From assembly GCA_005793655.1 (NCBI GenBank), contig SXRC01000010.1:1-9857 (forward strand): 9,857 nucleotides of DNA, written 5' to 3'. The DNA comes from Actinomycetota bacterium. GTDB lineage: Bacteria > Actinomycetota > Actinomycetes > Nanopelagicales > Nanopelagicaceae. Of this stretch, positions 1 to 5,589 are shown one piece after another; within the stretch, counting starts at the first letter, position 1; each line of letters opens with the position of its first letter. Position numbers and translations under genes: made by a program. The notes under the pieces were generated by a model. It was not told the origin of the DNA. It saw only the letters and a list, made by a program, of their open reading frames with translations, and did no database searches.

Positions 1-390
1 GCACAAATGTTGCATAATAAATCAAAATATTATGTTGCCCATCATTCACCATCACCTGAAGCAGTAATTAATTTGGTTAAGGCTGCCGGTGGGGTTTCAG
101 TAATTGCCCATCCAATGGCATCTCATCGTGGTCGAACAATCTCAACTCAAACATTTGGCTCCTTAATAGCAGCTGGCTTAGATGGGGTTGAGGTGGACCA
201 CCGAGATCACTCACCTGACGAAAAAAAAGCACTGATTGAACTTGCTCAAGAGTTTAATTTAGTCATGACTGGTGCCAGTGATTATCACGGCAATGGCAAG
301 CTCAACACCTTAGGTGAGTACACCACCAACCCTAAGCAATGGGAGCAACTTGAATCAAGGGCAGATGCCCGAAGGATGATTACAGCTTAA
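1..390 (+). CDS. PHP-domain metal-dependent phosphoesterase, C-terminal part (5' end outside window)
   Basis: This is the C-terminal ~129 codons of a PHP-family phosphoesterase. The frame is already open at base 1, and the ATG at 7 is unlikely to be the true start because family proteins run to about 280 residues. Visible motifs are the AHP metal-site motif (bases 106-114), a GVEVDHRDH stretch (about 184-210) and the SDYHG motif near the C-terminus (277-291). In this family such His and Asp residues hold a di- or trinuclear metal site that hydrolyses phosphoesters. Relatives include 3',5'-nucleoside bisphosphate phosphatases, but the exact substrate cannot be read from this fragment. The protein is presumably cytosolic, as no membrane segment is visible. 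Its TAA stop overlaps the stop of the convergent DUF3107 gene by four bases (TTAA), leaving no room for a conventional terminator. Confidence 0.85.
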   Translation, partial: AQMLHNKSKYYVAHHSPSPEAVINLVKAAGGVSVIAHPMASHRGRTISTQTFGSLIAAGLDGVEVDHRDHSPDEKKALIELAQEFNLVMTGASDYHGNGKLNTLGEYTTNPKQWEQLESRADARRMITA

Positions 391-647
391 TTATTGTTGG
401 CAAAGCCAACGCGGCGCTCTGCGGACTCGCCAACTTCAACAAAACTTATCTTGCTGTGTGGAACAAGAATTTCTCGACCTCTGGTGTCACTGAGTGATAA
501 AACTGTTGCAGATTTAATGGCTTCATTAACTTTTGCTATTACCTCAGCTTGAGTACTGGCACACTCAAAATTTATCTCCTGAGTAGTATCAGAGATACCA
601 ATTCTCACATCAGTCTTTGTTGCACTTTTCACTTTTGCAGTTGCCAT
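387..647 (-). CDS. DUF3107 family protein (Rv3208A/TB9.4-like)
   Basis: An 86-residue protein of the actinobacterial DUF3107 family, whose molecular function is unknown. The family pattern is clear: a VRIGI strand near residue 14, the central VLSLSDTRGREILVPHSKI segment, and the C-terminal FVEVG...RRVGF ending. There is no signal peptide or membrane segment, so it is likely a small cytosolic protein. The ATG at 647 has an AGGG Shine-Dalgarno about 7 bases upstream. This start gives a Lys/Thr-rich extension of about 13 residues before the conserved core. A GTG at codon 14 would start exactly at the core but has no ribosome site. It lies 37 bp downstream of tetR on the same strand, the same pairing as Rv3208-Rv3208A in M. 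tuberculosis, so the two are probably co-transcribed. Confidence 0.85.
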   Translation of the reverse strand: MATAKVKSATKTDVRIGISDTTQEINFECASTQAEVIAKVNEAIKSATVLSLSDTRGREILVPHSKISFVEVGESAERRVGFANNN

Positions 648-684
648 TACTTAACCCTATCTATTGGGTGATTACTTTGCGAAT

Positions 685-1293
685 TTAAGATTGTGATTTA
701 GGGAACCCAGAAATACCCCGCCAAATCAAATTCATTACTAGTTCAGTGGCTCGCTGGCGATCAATTTTTCCATCCCTATCCAACCAATGCCTGGCAGTGG
801 TCTGCACGGTGCCAATAATGCCAACAGCAAGCATCATAGATTCCTCTTTACCCAATCCGGTATCAATGGAGATAACCGCACTCACCGCAGCAGCGCAGTC
901 ATAGGTCATGCGATTTAATCGTTCTCTGACCTGTGGCTCTAAATTCATATCACTTTCAAAAAGTAATCTAAAAGCCTCACCCTCAGAGTTAATAAACCCA
1001 AAATAGGCCTCAACTGTTGCTGAAACTCTTGAGGAGTTTTCTCGGGTTGAGGCAATTGCTTTCTGAATTGCAAAAACTAATGAGTCAATATGAAGATCTA
1101 ATACCGCAAGATAAAGCTCTAGCTTTGAGGGAAAGTGTTGGTATAGAACTGGCTTACTAACCTTGGCTCTATCTGCAATCTCATCCATTGCAGCTGAGTG
1201 ATACCCAGCAGCTGTGAAAACTTCAAGGGCAGCAACTAAAAGTTGCGCACGGCGTTCATCACGGGGCAGTCGTGCTGCTTTCTCATCCATCAC
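685..1293 (-). CDS. TetR-family transcriptional regulator (Rv3208-like)
   Basis: A 202-residue TetR-type repressor. The N-terminal helix-turn-helix covers roughly residues 15-61. It has the family signature of an EVFTAAGY helix end, then DEIADRAKVSKPVLYQHFPSKLELY, where KPVLYQHF is the DNA-recognition helix region. The remaining ~140 residues form the helical ligand/dimer domain, whose ligand cannot be predicted. Followed by the DUF3107 gene, it matches the conserved pair Rv3208/Rv3208A. The start is ambiguous between GTG at 1293 and ATG at 1290. I prefer GTG because a TAGAAT -10 box ends 7 bases upstream, which would place the mRNA 5' end on that GTG (leaderless), and no Shine-Dalgarno is visible. 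A 17-bp inverted repeat at 1302-1318 lies between its -35 and -10 and is a plausible autoregulatory operator, which might also affect mshB. Confidence 0.88.
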   Translation of the reverse strand: MMDEKAARLPRDERRAQLLVAALEVFTAAGYHSAAMDEIADRAKVSKPVLYQHFPSKLELYLAVLDLHIDSLVFAIQKAIASTRENSSRVSATVEAYFGFINSEGEAFRLLFESDMNLEPQVRERLNRMTYDCAAAVSAVISIDTGLGKEESMMLAVGIIGTVQTTARHWLDRDGKIDRQRATELVMNLIWRGISGFPKSQS

Positions 1294-1329
1294 TTGTCAA
1301 TTCTAATCTGTAATTAGATAAATTGTCAG
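1293..1329 (-). promoter_or_regulatory. Probable leaderless tetR promoter
   Basis: Read on the minus strand, there is a CTGACA -35 (1329-1324), an 18-bp spacer and a TAGAAT -10 (1305-1300). Six bases then separate the -10 from position 1293, so transcription would start on or next to the GTG start codon. Both hexamers match the sigma-70/SigA consensus in 5 of 6 positions. No ribosome site is visible, which agrees with a leaderless transcript, a common arrangement in Actinobacteria. This is a prediction from sequence only. Confidence 0.55.
1302..1318. promoter_or_regulatory. Candidate TetR operator (6-5-6 inverted repeat)
   Basis: TCTAAT-CTGTA-ATTAGA is a perfect 6-bp inverted repeat with a 5-bp spacer. 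It lies between the predicted -35 and -10 of tetR and overlaps four bases of the -10. TetR-family proteins bind as dimers to such sites and usually repress their own gene. That this regulator binds here is inferred from position and symmetry. AT-rich DNA produces short inverted repeats by chance, so the call is moderate. Confidence 0.45.
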
Positions 1330-1334
1330 GTTTC

Positions 1335-1351
1335 ATAACTTTTATAGTTAT
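1335..1351. promoter_or_regulatory. Second 6-5-6 inverted repeat over the mshB -10
   Basis: ATAACT-TTTAT-AGTTAT has the same geometry as the repeat at 1302-1318 and is centred 33 bp from it, about three helical turns, so the two lie on the same DNA face. It covers the predicted mshB -10 (1343-1348). The half-site sequences of the two repeats match only partly, so they could be sites of one tolerant regulator, sites of two regulators, or chance symmetry in AT-rich DNA. Confidence 0.35.
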
Positions 1352-1355
1352 ATTG
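1343..1355 (+). promoter_or_regulatory. Probable leaderless mshB promoter (-10 box)
   Basis: TATAGT at 1343-1348 is a good -10 hexamer, with six bases between it and the GTG at 1355. The predicted transcription start therefore falls on the start codon. No convincing -35 exists at 16-18 bp spacing, and TTGTCA at 1323-1328 is only 14 bp away. No Shine-Dalgarno precedes either the GTG at 1355 or the GTG at 1361. The spacing equals that of the divergent tetR promoter. Confidence 0.5.
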
Positions 1356-2224
1356 TGCGGGTGAAAGCAGAAAAAAGATTGTTATTAGTACACGCCCATC
1401 CAGATGATGAGACCATCAACAATGGTGTAACAATGGCTAAATATGCTGTAGAAGGAGTGCATGTCACCTTGGTTACCTGCACCAGAGGTGAAGAGGGAGA
1501 GGTACTAGTAGAAAGTTTAAAAAATTTAGCAAGTGATAAAGATGACAAACTAGGTGATCATCGTGAGATTGAATTAAAAGATGCGATGATTGAACTTGGA
1601 ATCAGTGATTTTCGTTTCTTAGGATCTCCAAATAAAAAATGGCGAGATAGCGGCATGATCGGTGCCCCTCAAAATGAGCGCAAGGATGTTTTTTGGCAAT
1701 CTGATCTAGATGAGGCTGCAAATGAGTTGGTCAAAGTAATTCTGGAAATTAAGCCACAAGTGATGATTACCTACGATGAGTTTGGTGGCTATGGACATCC
1801 TGATCACATAAAAGCACATCAGGTCGCCATGCGGGCTGCTGAAATTTCAGCAAACCAAGGCTGGCAGATTACAAAGATTTATTGGAACACAATGCCAAGA
1901 TCTGTTTTGCAAACCAGCATAGATAAAATGAAAGAGGTGGGCTCAGAATTTTTTGGTGCCGAAAGTGCTGATGACATGCCATTTGCCAAAGATGATGAGC
2001 TAGTAACCTCAGTAGTTAAGGCGCAAGAGTATGTGCCACAAAAATTAGCTGCCATGAAAGCCCATGCCACCCAGATATCTGTAGACGGACCATTTTTTGC
2101 ACTATCAAATAACTTAGGCCTATCGGTATGGGCGGATGAGTACTACACCTTGGTTAAAGGGGAAATAGCGCCACCATTTGATGAAAATGGCAGAGAGTTA
2201 GATATTTTTGCTGGAGTCAAATAA
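1355..2224 (+). CDS. mshB: MshB-type N-acetylglucosaminyl-inositol deacetylase (mycothiol biosynthesis)
   Basis: A 289-residue zinc deacetylase of the LmbE/PIG-L family. In mycothiol synthesis MshB removes the acetyl group from GlcNAc-Ins to give GlcN-Ins, which MshC then joins to cysteine. The N-terminal AHPDDE motif (residues 14-19) and GGYGHPDH (H148) are both present. By alignment from memory with M. tuberculosis MshB (H13, D16, H147; base D15), the zinc ligands would be H15, D18 and H148, with D17 as catalytic base. Other family-typical stretches are VTCTRGEEGEV and RDSGM. The closely related mycothiol conjugate amidase Mca shares these motifs, but length, the neighbouring membrane gene (Rv1170-Rv1171 order) and overall sequence favour MshB. 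The GTG start is supported by the -10 placed for a leaderless mRNA; GTG at 1361 is the alternative. Its TAA shares one base with the next ATG. Confidence 0.88.
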   Translation: MRVKAEKRLLLVHAHPDDETINNGVTMAKYAVEGVHVTLVTCTRGEEGEVLVESLKNLASDKDDKLGDHREIELKDAMIELGISDFRFLGSPNKKWRDSGMIGAPQNERKDVFWQSDLDEAANELVKVILEIKPQVMITYDEFGGYGHPDHIKAHQVAMRAAEISANQGWQITKIYWNTMPRSVLQTSIDKMKEVGSEFFGAESADDMPFAKDDELVTSVVKAQEYVPQKLAAMKAHATQISVDGPFFALSNNLGLSVWADEYYTLVKGEIAPPFDENGRELDIFAGVK

Positions 2225-2547
2225 TGAAGATCATTAAGTCAGTGCTATTTGGTGCATTAATCGCCTTTGGTGCCATCTTATTACATAATTACATGCCACC
2301 ATTTGGATTTGTTGCATCATTACTGCTCACCTACTTAGGCATCAGAGAGGTTGGTCAAAGTTTGTATTACCTTCACTATCAAGTCTTGGCAGGTGCAACC
2401 TGGCTAGCAGTAGTAATCAGAGCTGGTACACCAGGTAATGGTGATGAGATATTGATTTATGGTAATACCTATGGAAATCTTTTTTTAATTAGTGGTTTTG
2501 CAGTAGTAGTTTTTAGCTTAATTTTGTCAAGATCAAACTCCCGCTAG
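2224..2547 (+). CDS. Small four-helix membrane protein next to mshB (Rv1171-like by position)
   Basis: A 107-residue integral membrane protein of unknown function. Four hydrophobic segments are visible, at about residues 4-21, 26-41, 52-66 and 84-101, with short loops. The loop before the last helix carries a DEILIYGNTYGN stretch. There are no cysteines or recognisable catalytic motifs. The start is firm: GGAG lies 8 bases upstream of the ATG, and the ATG overlaps the mshB stop by one base (TAATG), so translation is probably coupled to MshB. M. tuberculosis also has a small membrane protein (Rv1171) right after mshB (Rv1170), so the pairing seems conserved and a role near mycothiol metabolism is possible but unproven. 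Its TAG overlaps the stop of the convergent cysS gene (CTAG). Confidence 0.8.
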   Translation: MKIIKSVLFGALIAFGAILLHNYMPPFGFVASLLLTYLGIREVGQSLYYLHYQVLAGATWLAVVIRAGTPGNGDEILIYGNTYGNLFLISGFAVVVFSLILSRSNSR

Positions 2548-3941
2548 ATTAGCCAATCCCAACTCTGTCCCTCTTTACTATCTCGCACAACTACTTTGCT
2601 TTCAGCTAATAAATCTCGCAGGCGATCACTTTCAGTAAAATTACCTGCTGCCCTTGCCTCTACTCGCTGCTCTAGTAACTGCGCAAGTGATGCCGGTAGC
2701 TCATTTTTATAAGGTTGCTTATCTAAATCTAGACCAAATACTTTATCTGCTGCAATAAAAATTTGATACTTGCTTGCAGCAGAGATAATTTCAGATTTTT
2801 CAATTCCTCTTAATTTTTGCAAAGCCCTTGGTGTATCAAGATCTTGCCGCAAATCAGCCACAATCTCATCAATAAACCTTTGCACCGCTGATTGATCAAC
2901 CTTTTTGTCACTCTTCCAAGATTGAACTCTTTGCCGCCATCTTTGCAGCAACAAGTGCGCAGCCTTCAAACTATCCCAACTTAAATCCATTTGACTTCGA
3001 TACCGGTTTTCTAAAAAACAAAGCCGCAGTGCTAGTGGATCAATATGTTTTGCCTTTAAATCTGAAACCAGAACAACATTGCCAGTGCTCTTAGCCATTT
3101 TCCTGCCCTCAAATAGCAGATGCTCACCATGTACCCAAAGTGCAACCGCCTCCTGATTTATTGCAGCATTTGATTGTGCACGCTCATTTTCATGATGAGG
3201 AAAGCGCAGGTCAATTCCACCAAGATGTAAATCTACAAATTTATCTAGGTAGTGCAATGACATAGCAGAACACTCAATATGCCAACCAGGAAAACCTTTA
3301 CCCCAAGGTGAATCCCAAATCATTTCACTGCGCCCCACAGCAGCTTTCCAAAGTGCCCAATCTGCATGAAATCTTTTTGCACCATCCTCTACGTATTCAA
3401 AGCGATGGCCCGGCTTTAGTGAGTCCAATCTATTTCCACTGATTGCGCCATACCCAGCGAAAGATTGGGCATCAAAATAGACACAATCATCACTGCCAAC
3501 ATAAGCATTATTTGATTTGATTAATTTTTCAATCAAATCATGCATTAGATCAATGCACTCACTAGCTTTTGGATAAGAAGTAGCTGGATTAATATTGAGA
3601 GTTTTTAGGTCAGCATGAAATCTTTTTTCATAGGTGCGAGCGATTTCAAATGGATCTTTAGATTCAGCTTTTGCCTGAGCCAACATTTTATCCTCTACAA
3701 AATCCTCTGACATATGACCAACATCGGTAATGTTTTGAATAAATTCAACAGAATGACCTAGAGACTTTGCAAGCCGAGTGATCAAATCTCCAAGTAGAAA
3801 GGTGCGCATATTGCCAACATGGGCATCTCGATAAACAGTAGGCCCACAGCTGTAGATTCTTAAATTTTTGCCATTGCTACTTACCAGTGGTTGTAATTTT
3901 CTGCTTTTGGTATCAAATAATAAGATTTCTTTATTACTCAT
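2544..3941 (-). CDS. cysS: Cysteinyl-tRNA synthetase
   Basis: A 465-residue class I aminoacyl-tRNA synthetase that charges tRNA-Cys in the cytosol. The catalytic domain shows CGPTVY with zinc ligand C32, the HIGH-type motif as HVGN (41-44), WHIECS with C224, and PHHENE with H249 and E253 completing the zinc site that recognises the cysteine thiol. The KMSKS loop reads KMAKS (281-285), a conservative variant. The C-terminal part has the DALR-like helical anticodon region, with an RVEARAAGNFTESDRLRD helix typical of CysRS, and ends in SWDWLI. Its full length and CGPTVY rather than CGITPY argue against the paralogue MshC. The ATG overlaps the stop of the upstream 60-residue gene (ATGA), so translation is likely coupled. 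I cannot tell from this window whether this is the only CysRS in the genome. Confidence 0.9.
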   Translation of the reverse strand: MSNKEILLFDTKSRKLQPLVSSNGKNLRIYSCGPTVYRDAHVGNMRTFLLGDLITRLAKSLGHSVEFIQNITDVGHMSEDFVEDKMLAQAKAESKDPFEIARTYEKRFHADLKTLNINPATSYPKASECIDLMHDLIEKLIKSNNAYVGSDDCVYFDAQSFAGYGAISGNRLDSLKPGHRFEYVEDGAKRFHADWALWKAAVGRSEMIWDSPWGKGFPGWHIECSAMSLHYLDKFVDLHLGGIDLRFPHHENERAQSNAAINQEAVALWVHGEHLLFEGRKMAKSTGNVVLVSDLKAKHIDPLALRLCFLENRYRSQMDLSWDSLKAAHLLLQRWRQRVQSWKSDKKVDQSAVQRFIDEIVADLRQDLDTPRALQKLRGIEKSEIISAASKYQIFIAADKVFGLDLDKQPYKNELPASLAQLLEQRVEARAAGNFTESDRLRDLLAESKVVVRDSKEGQSWDWLI

Positions 3942-4120
3942 TTATTGGGCACAACCTTCCACACTGCGATCTTGCTTGGATCAAAGGTAATCAAAGTTCC
4001 ATCTTTCTTTTTTACCGTGTTTTCACTCACTAAAATACCCAGTAAGTCTCGGTAGCCACCTTGCGGGTCATGCAAGCGAATGCTTACCCGCTCACCAATC
4101 TGAGCCGCTGATGGCTGCAT
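3938..4120 (-). CDS. Stand-alone SH3-like domain protein (Rv0428c N-terminal type)
   Basis: A 60-residue protein that appears to be one small beta-barrel domain. Its pattern of GERVSIR, a GGYRDLLGILVSE strand pair, a polar turn and KIAVWKVVP resembles the SH3-like domain normally found at the N-terminus of actinobacterial GNAT acetyltransferases such as Rv0428c. Here no acetyltransferase follows, because cysS begins within the stop codon (ATGA overlap). The start is well supported by GAGAGGG placed 4 bases before the ATG. It is probably the first gene of a two-gene unit with cysS. The domain assignment is from remembered family pattern and its function is unknown; a binding or regulatory role is only a guess. 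Confidence 0.7.
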   Translation of the reverse strand: MQPSAAQIGERVSIRLHDPQGGYRDLLGILVSENTVKKKDGTLITFDPSKIAVWKVVPNK

Positions 4121-4214
4121 TTGACCCTCTCTACTAAACTTAAGGCTGTATAAGTATTTAGCGTGATGGCAGTATTCTCTACCTAATTAGGCAGATCTAG
4201 GTGTAAGGGGTGGC
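4121..4214. promoter_or_regulatory. Divergent intergenic region between the SH3/cysS unit and fdxA/dapC
   Basis: This 94-bp gap must hold promoters for both directions. A perfect 10-bp palindrome, CCTAATTAGG, lies at 4182-4191, about 24 bases before the fdxA ATG. On the fdxA side, AAGGGG at 4205-4210 is the ribosome site. AT-rich -10-like hexamers are present on both strands, but I cannot choose a convincing -35/-10 pair, so no promoter is placed precisely. Confidence 0.4.
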
Positions 4215-4535
4215 ATGACCTACATAATTGCTCAACCTTGTGTGGATGTTAAAGATAAATCATGTATTGAGGAGTGCCCAGTTGATTGCATCTATGAGGG
4301 CGATCGCATGCTTTATATCCAACCTGATGAATGTGTGGATTGCGGTGCCTGTGAGCCAGTCTGCCCAGTTGAAGCTATTTACTACGAAGATGATGTGCCA
4401 TCACAATGGAAAAATTTTAGTGAAGTCAACTCTAAGTTCTTTGTAGAGATTGGCTCCCCTGGGGGCGCGGCAAAACTTGGTCCAACTGGTAAGGATCATG
4501 AAATAGTTGCAGCACTACCACCACAAGAGAAATAA
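4215..4535 (+). CDS. fdxA: 7Fe (3Fe-4S/4Fe-4S) ferredoxin FdxA
   Basis: A 106-residue soluble electron carrier. Eight cysteines lie at residues 9, 17, 21, 25, 40, 43, 46 and 50. By analogy to Azotobacter-type 7Fe ferredoxins, C9, C17 and C50 would hold a 3Fe-4S cluster, C21, C40, C43 and C46 a 4Fe-4S cluster, and C25 would be free. The C-terminal half has the family's usual DVPSQW and PGGAAKLGPTGKDH segments. AAGGGG lies 4 bases before the ATG. dapC follows and probably overlaps its 3' end, the order also seen in M. tuberculosis (fdxC Rv1177, dapC Rv1178). The physiological partner is not visible here; in other actinobacteria such ferredoxins serve cytochromes P450 and oxidoreductases. Confidence 0.93.
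   Translation: MTYIIAQPCVDVKDKSCIEECPVDCIYEGDRMLYIQPDECVDCGACEPVCPVEAIYYEDDVPSQWKNFSEVNSKFFVEIGSPGGAAKLGPTGKDHEIVAALPPQEK
4491..4495 (+). promoter_or_regulatory. Possible Shine-Dalgarno for the TTG start of dapC
   Basis: AAGGA lies inside fdxA, 11 bases before the TTG at 4507. It is the best ribosome site near the dapC start and is why I keep the longer start. The spacing is slightly long. For the alternative CTG at 4543 only a purine-rich AAGAGAAATAAG stretch is available. Confidence 0.4.
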
Positions 4536-5589
4536 GTTTCTTCTGAAACTGCCAGACTTTCCATGGGATTTGTTGGCACCATATGGTGAAAAAGCAAAAA
4601 AATATCCTGATGGTTTTATAGATTTATCCCAAGGTACCCCAGTTGATCCCACCCCAAAATTTATTCAAGACCGACTATCCCAAGTTAGTAACTCACCTGG
4701 CTATCCAGTAACTGGTGGTACAGAGGAGTTGCGTCAAGGGATTCGGCAGTGGGCAATTAAAAATCTTGGCGTAAGCGGAGAGTTTGATGTATTGCCCTCA
4801 ATTGGTTCAAAAGAATTTATTGCACTATTGCCAACATTTTTACAGAGCAAAAAAGTTCTTTACCCAAAGGTGGCTTATCCAACCTACTTAGTAAGTGGCA
4901 TGATGGCGTCAGCACAGGCGCTACCAGTTGAGATAGATGCCAATAATTGGCCGGATGCTGATTTAGCTTGGCTTAACTCACCCTCTAATCCAACTGGGCA
5001 GGTACAAGATGAGAATCAATTGGCTGCATGCATCAACTGGGCTCGGAAAAATAATGCAATTGTGGCTAGCGATGAGTGCTATTTAAGTTTTGCCACTGGC
5101 GCTAAATCAATTTTGGCGGTAGCAAATGGTAATAACACGGGATTACTTGCAGTTCACTCACTATCTAAGCGATCTAATTTGGCTGGATATAGAGCCGGCT
5201 TTGTGGTCGGGGATGTGAAATTAATTGATCAGATTAGGCAGGTGCGAAAGCATGCGGGGTTGATGACTCCACTGCCAGTTCAGCAGGTAATGATTACCGC
5301 ACTGACTGATGAGCAGCATGTAAAGGAGCAGGTTGAGCGGTATGACCGGCGCCGGCAAATACTTAAAGCTGCATTATTAAGTAAAGGATTTAAGATTGAA
5401 TACAGCCAGGCTGGTTTATATCTCTGGTGCACCAAAGGTGAGGATGGCTATAAAACCGTGGATTACTTTGCAAATCTTGGTATTTTAGTAACTCCAGGAG
5501 CTTTTTATGGCAGCGATCAATTTATTCGAATTGCATTAACAGCAACTGATGAAAATATTAGTAAAGCAGCACAACGGATAAGTGCATGA
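4507..5589 (+). CDS. dapC: Succinyldiaminopimelate aminotransferase DapC
   Basis: A PLP-dependent class I/II aminotransferase of about 350-360 residues. It converts N-succinyl-2-amino-6-ketopimelate to N-succinyl-LL-diaminopimelate using glutamate, in the lysine and cell-wall diaminopimelate pathway. The N-terminal LPDFPWD and DLSQGTPVDPTP are DapC-like. SPSNPTG, SDECY and HSLSKRSNLAGYR (PLP lysine K221) are the core aminotransferase motifs, and IRIALTAT near the end holds the carboxylate-binding arginine. The start is uncertain. No ATG precedes LPDFPWD. TTG at 4507 has AAGGA 11 bases upstream, overlaps fdxA by 29 bases and adds an odd HYHHKRNKF stretch. CTG at 4543 would give MKLPDFPWD, like most homologues, but CTG starts are rare. 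The TGA overlaps the next ATG (ATGA). Confidence 0.9.
   Translation: MQHYHHKRNKFLLKLPDFPWDLLAPYGEKAKKYPDGFIDLSQGTPVDPTPKFIQDRLSQVSNSPGYPVTGGTEELRQGIRQWAIKNLGVSGEFDVLPSIGSKEFIALLPTFLQSKKVLYPKVAYPTYLVSGMMASAQALPVEIDANNWPDADLAWLNSPSNPTGQVQDENQLAACINWARKNNAIVASDECYLSFATGAKSILAVANGNNTGLLAVHSLSKRSNLAGYRAGFVVGDVKLIDQIRQVRKHAGLMTPLPVQQVMITALTDEQHVKEQVERYDRRRQILKAALLSKGFKIEYSQAGLYLWCTKGEDGYKTVDYFANLGILVTPGAFYGSDQFIRIALTATDENISKAAQRISA

Noticed and set aside
7..9. ATG at 7 as the start of the PHP gene
   Set aside because: The frame is open upstream to base 1 and the protein would lack the N-terminal half of the PHP fold, so the gene begins outside the window.
1348..2070. Two minus-strand ORFs (1548-1348 and 2070-1879) opposite mshB
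   Set aside because: They are antisense shadows of a clear MshB coding sequence, with low-complexity Ser-rich or unremarkable translations.
2544..3941. MshC (cysteine:GlcN-Ins ligase) in place of CysRS, tempting because mshB is nearby
   Set aside because: MshC carries CGITPY and is shorter. This protein has CGPTVY, PHHENE and a full C-terminal anticodon-type region with the RVEAR...RLRD helix, all typical of CysRS.
4228..4446. 72-codon plus-strand ORF inside fdxA
   Set aside because: It is a +1-frame shadow of the ferredoxin gene, whose cysteine motifs are unambiguous. It has no ribosome site or family resemblance.
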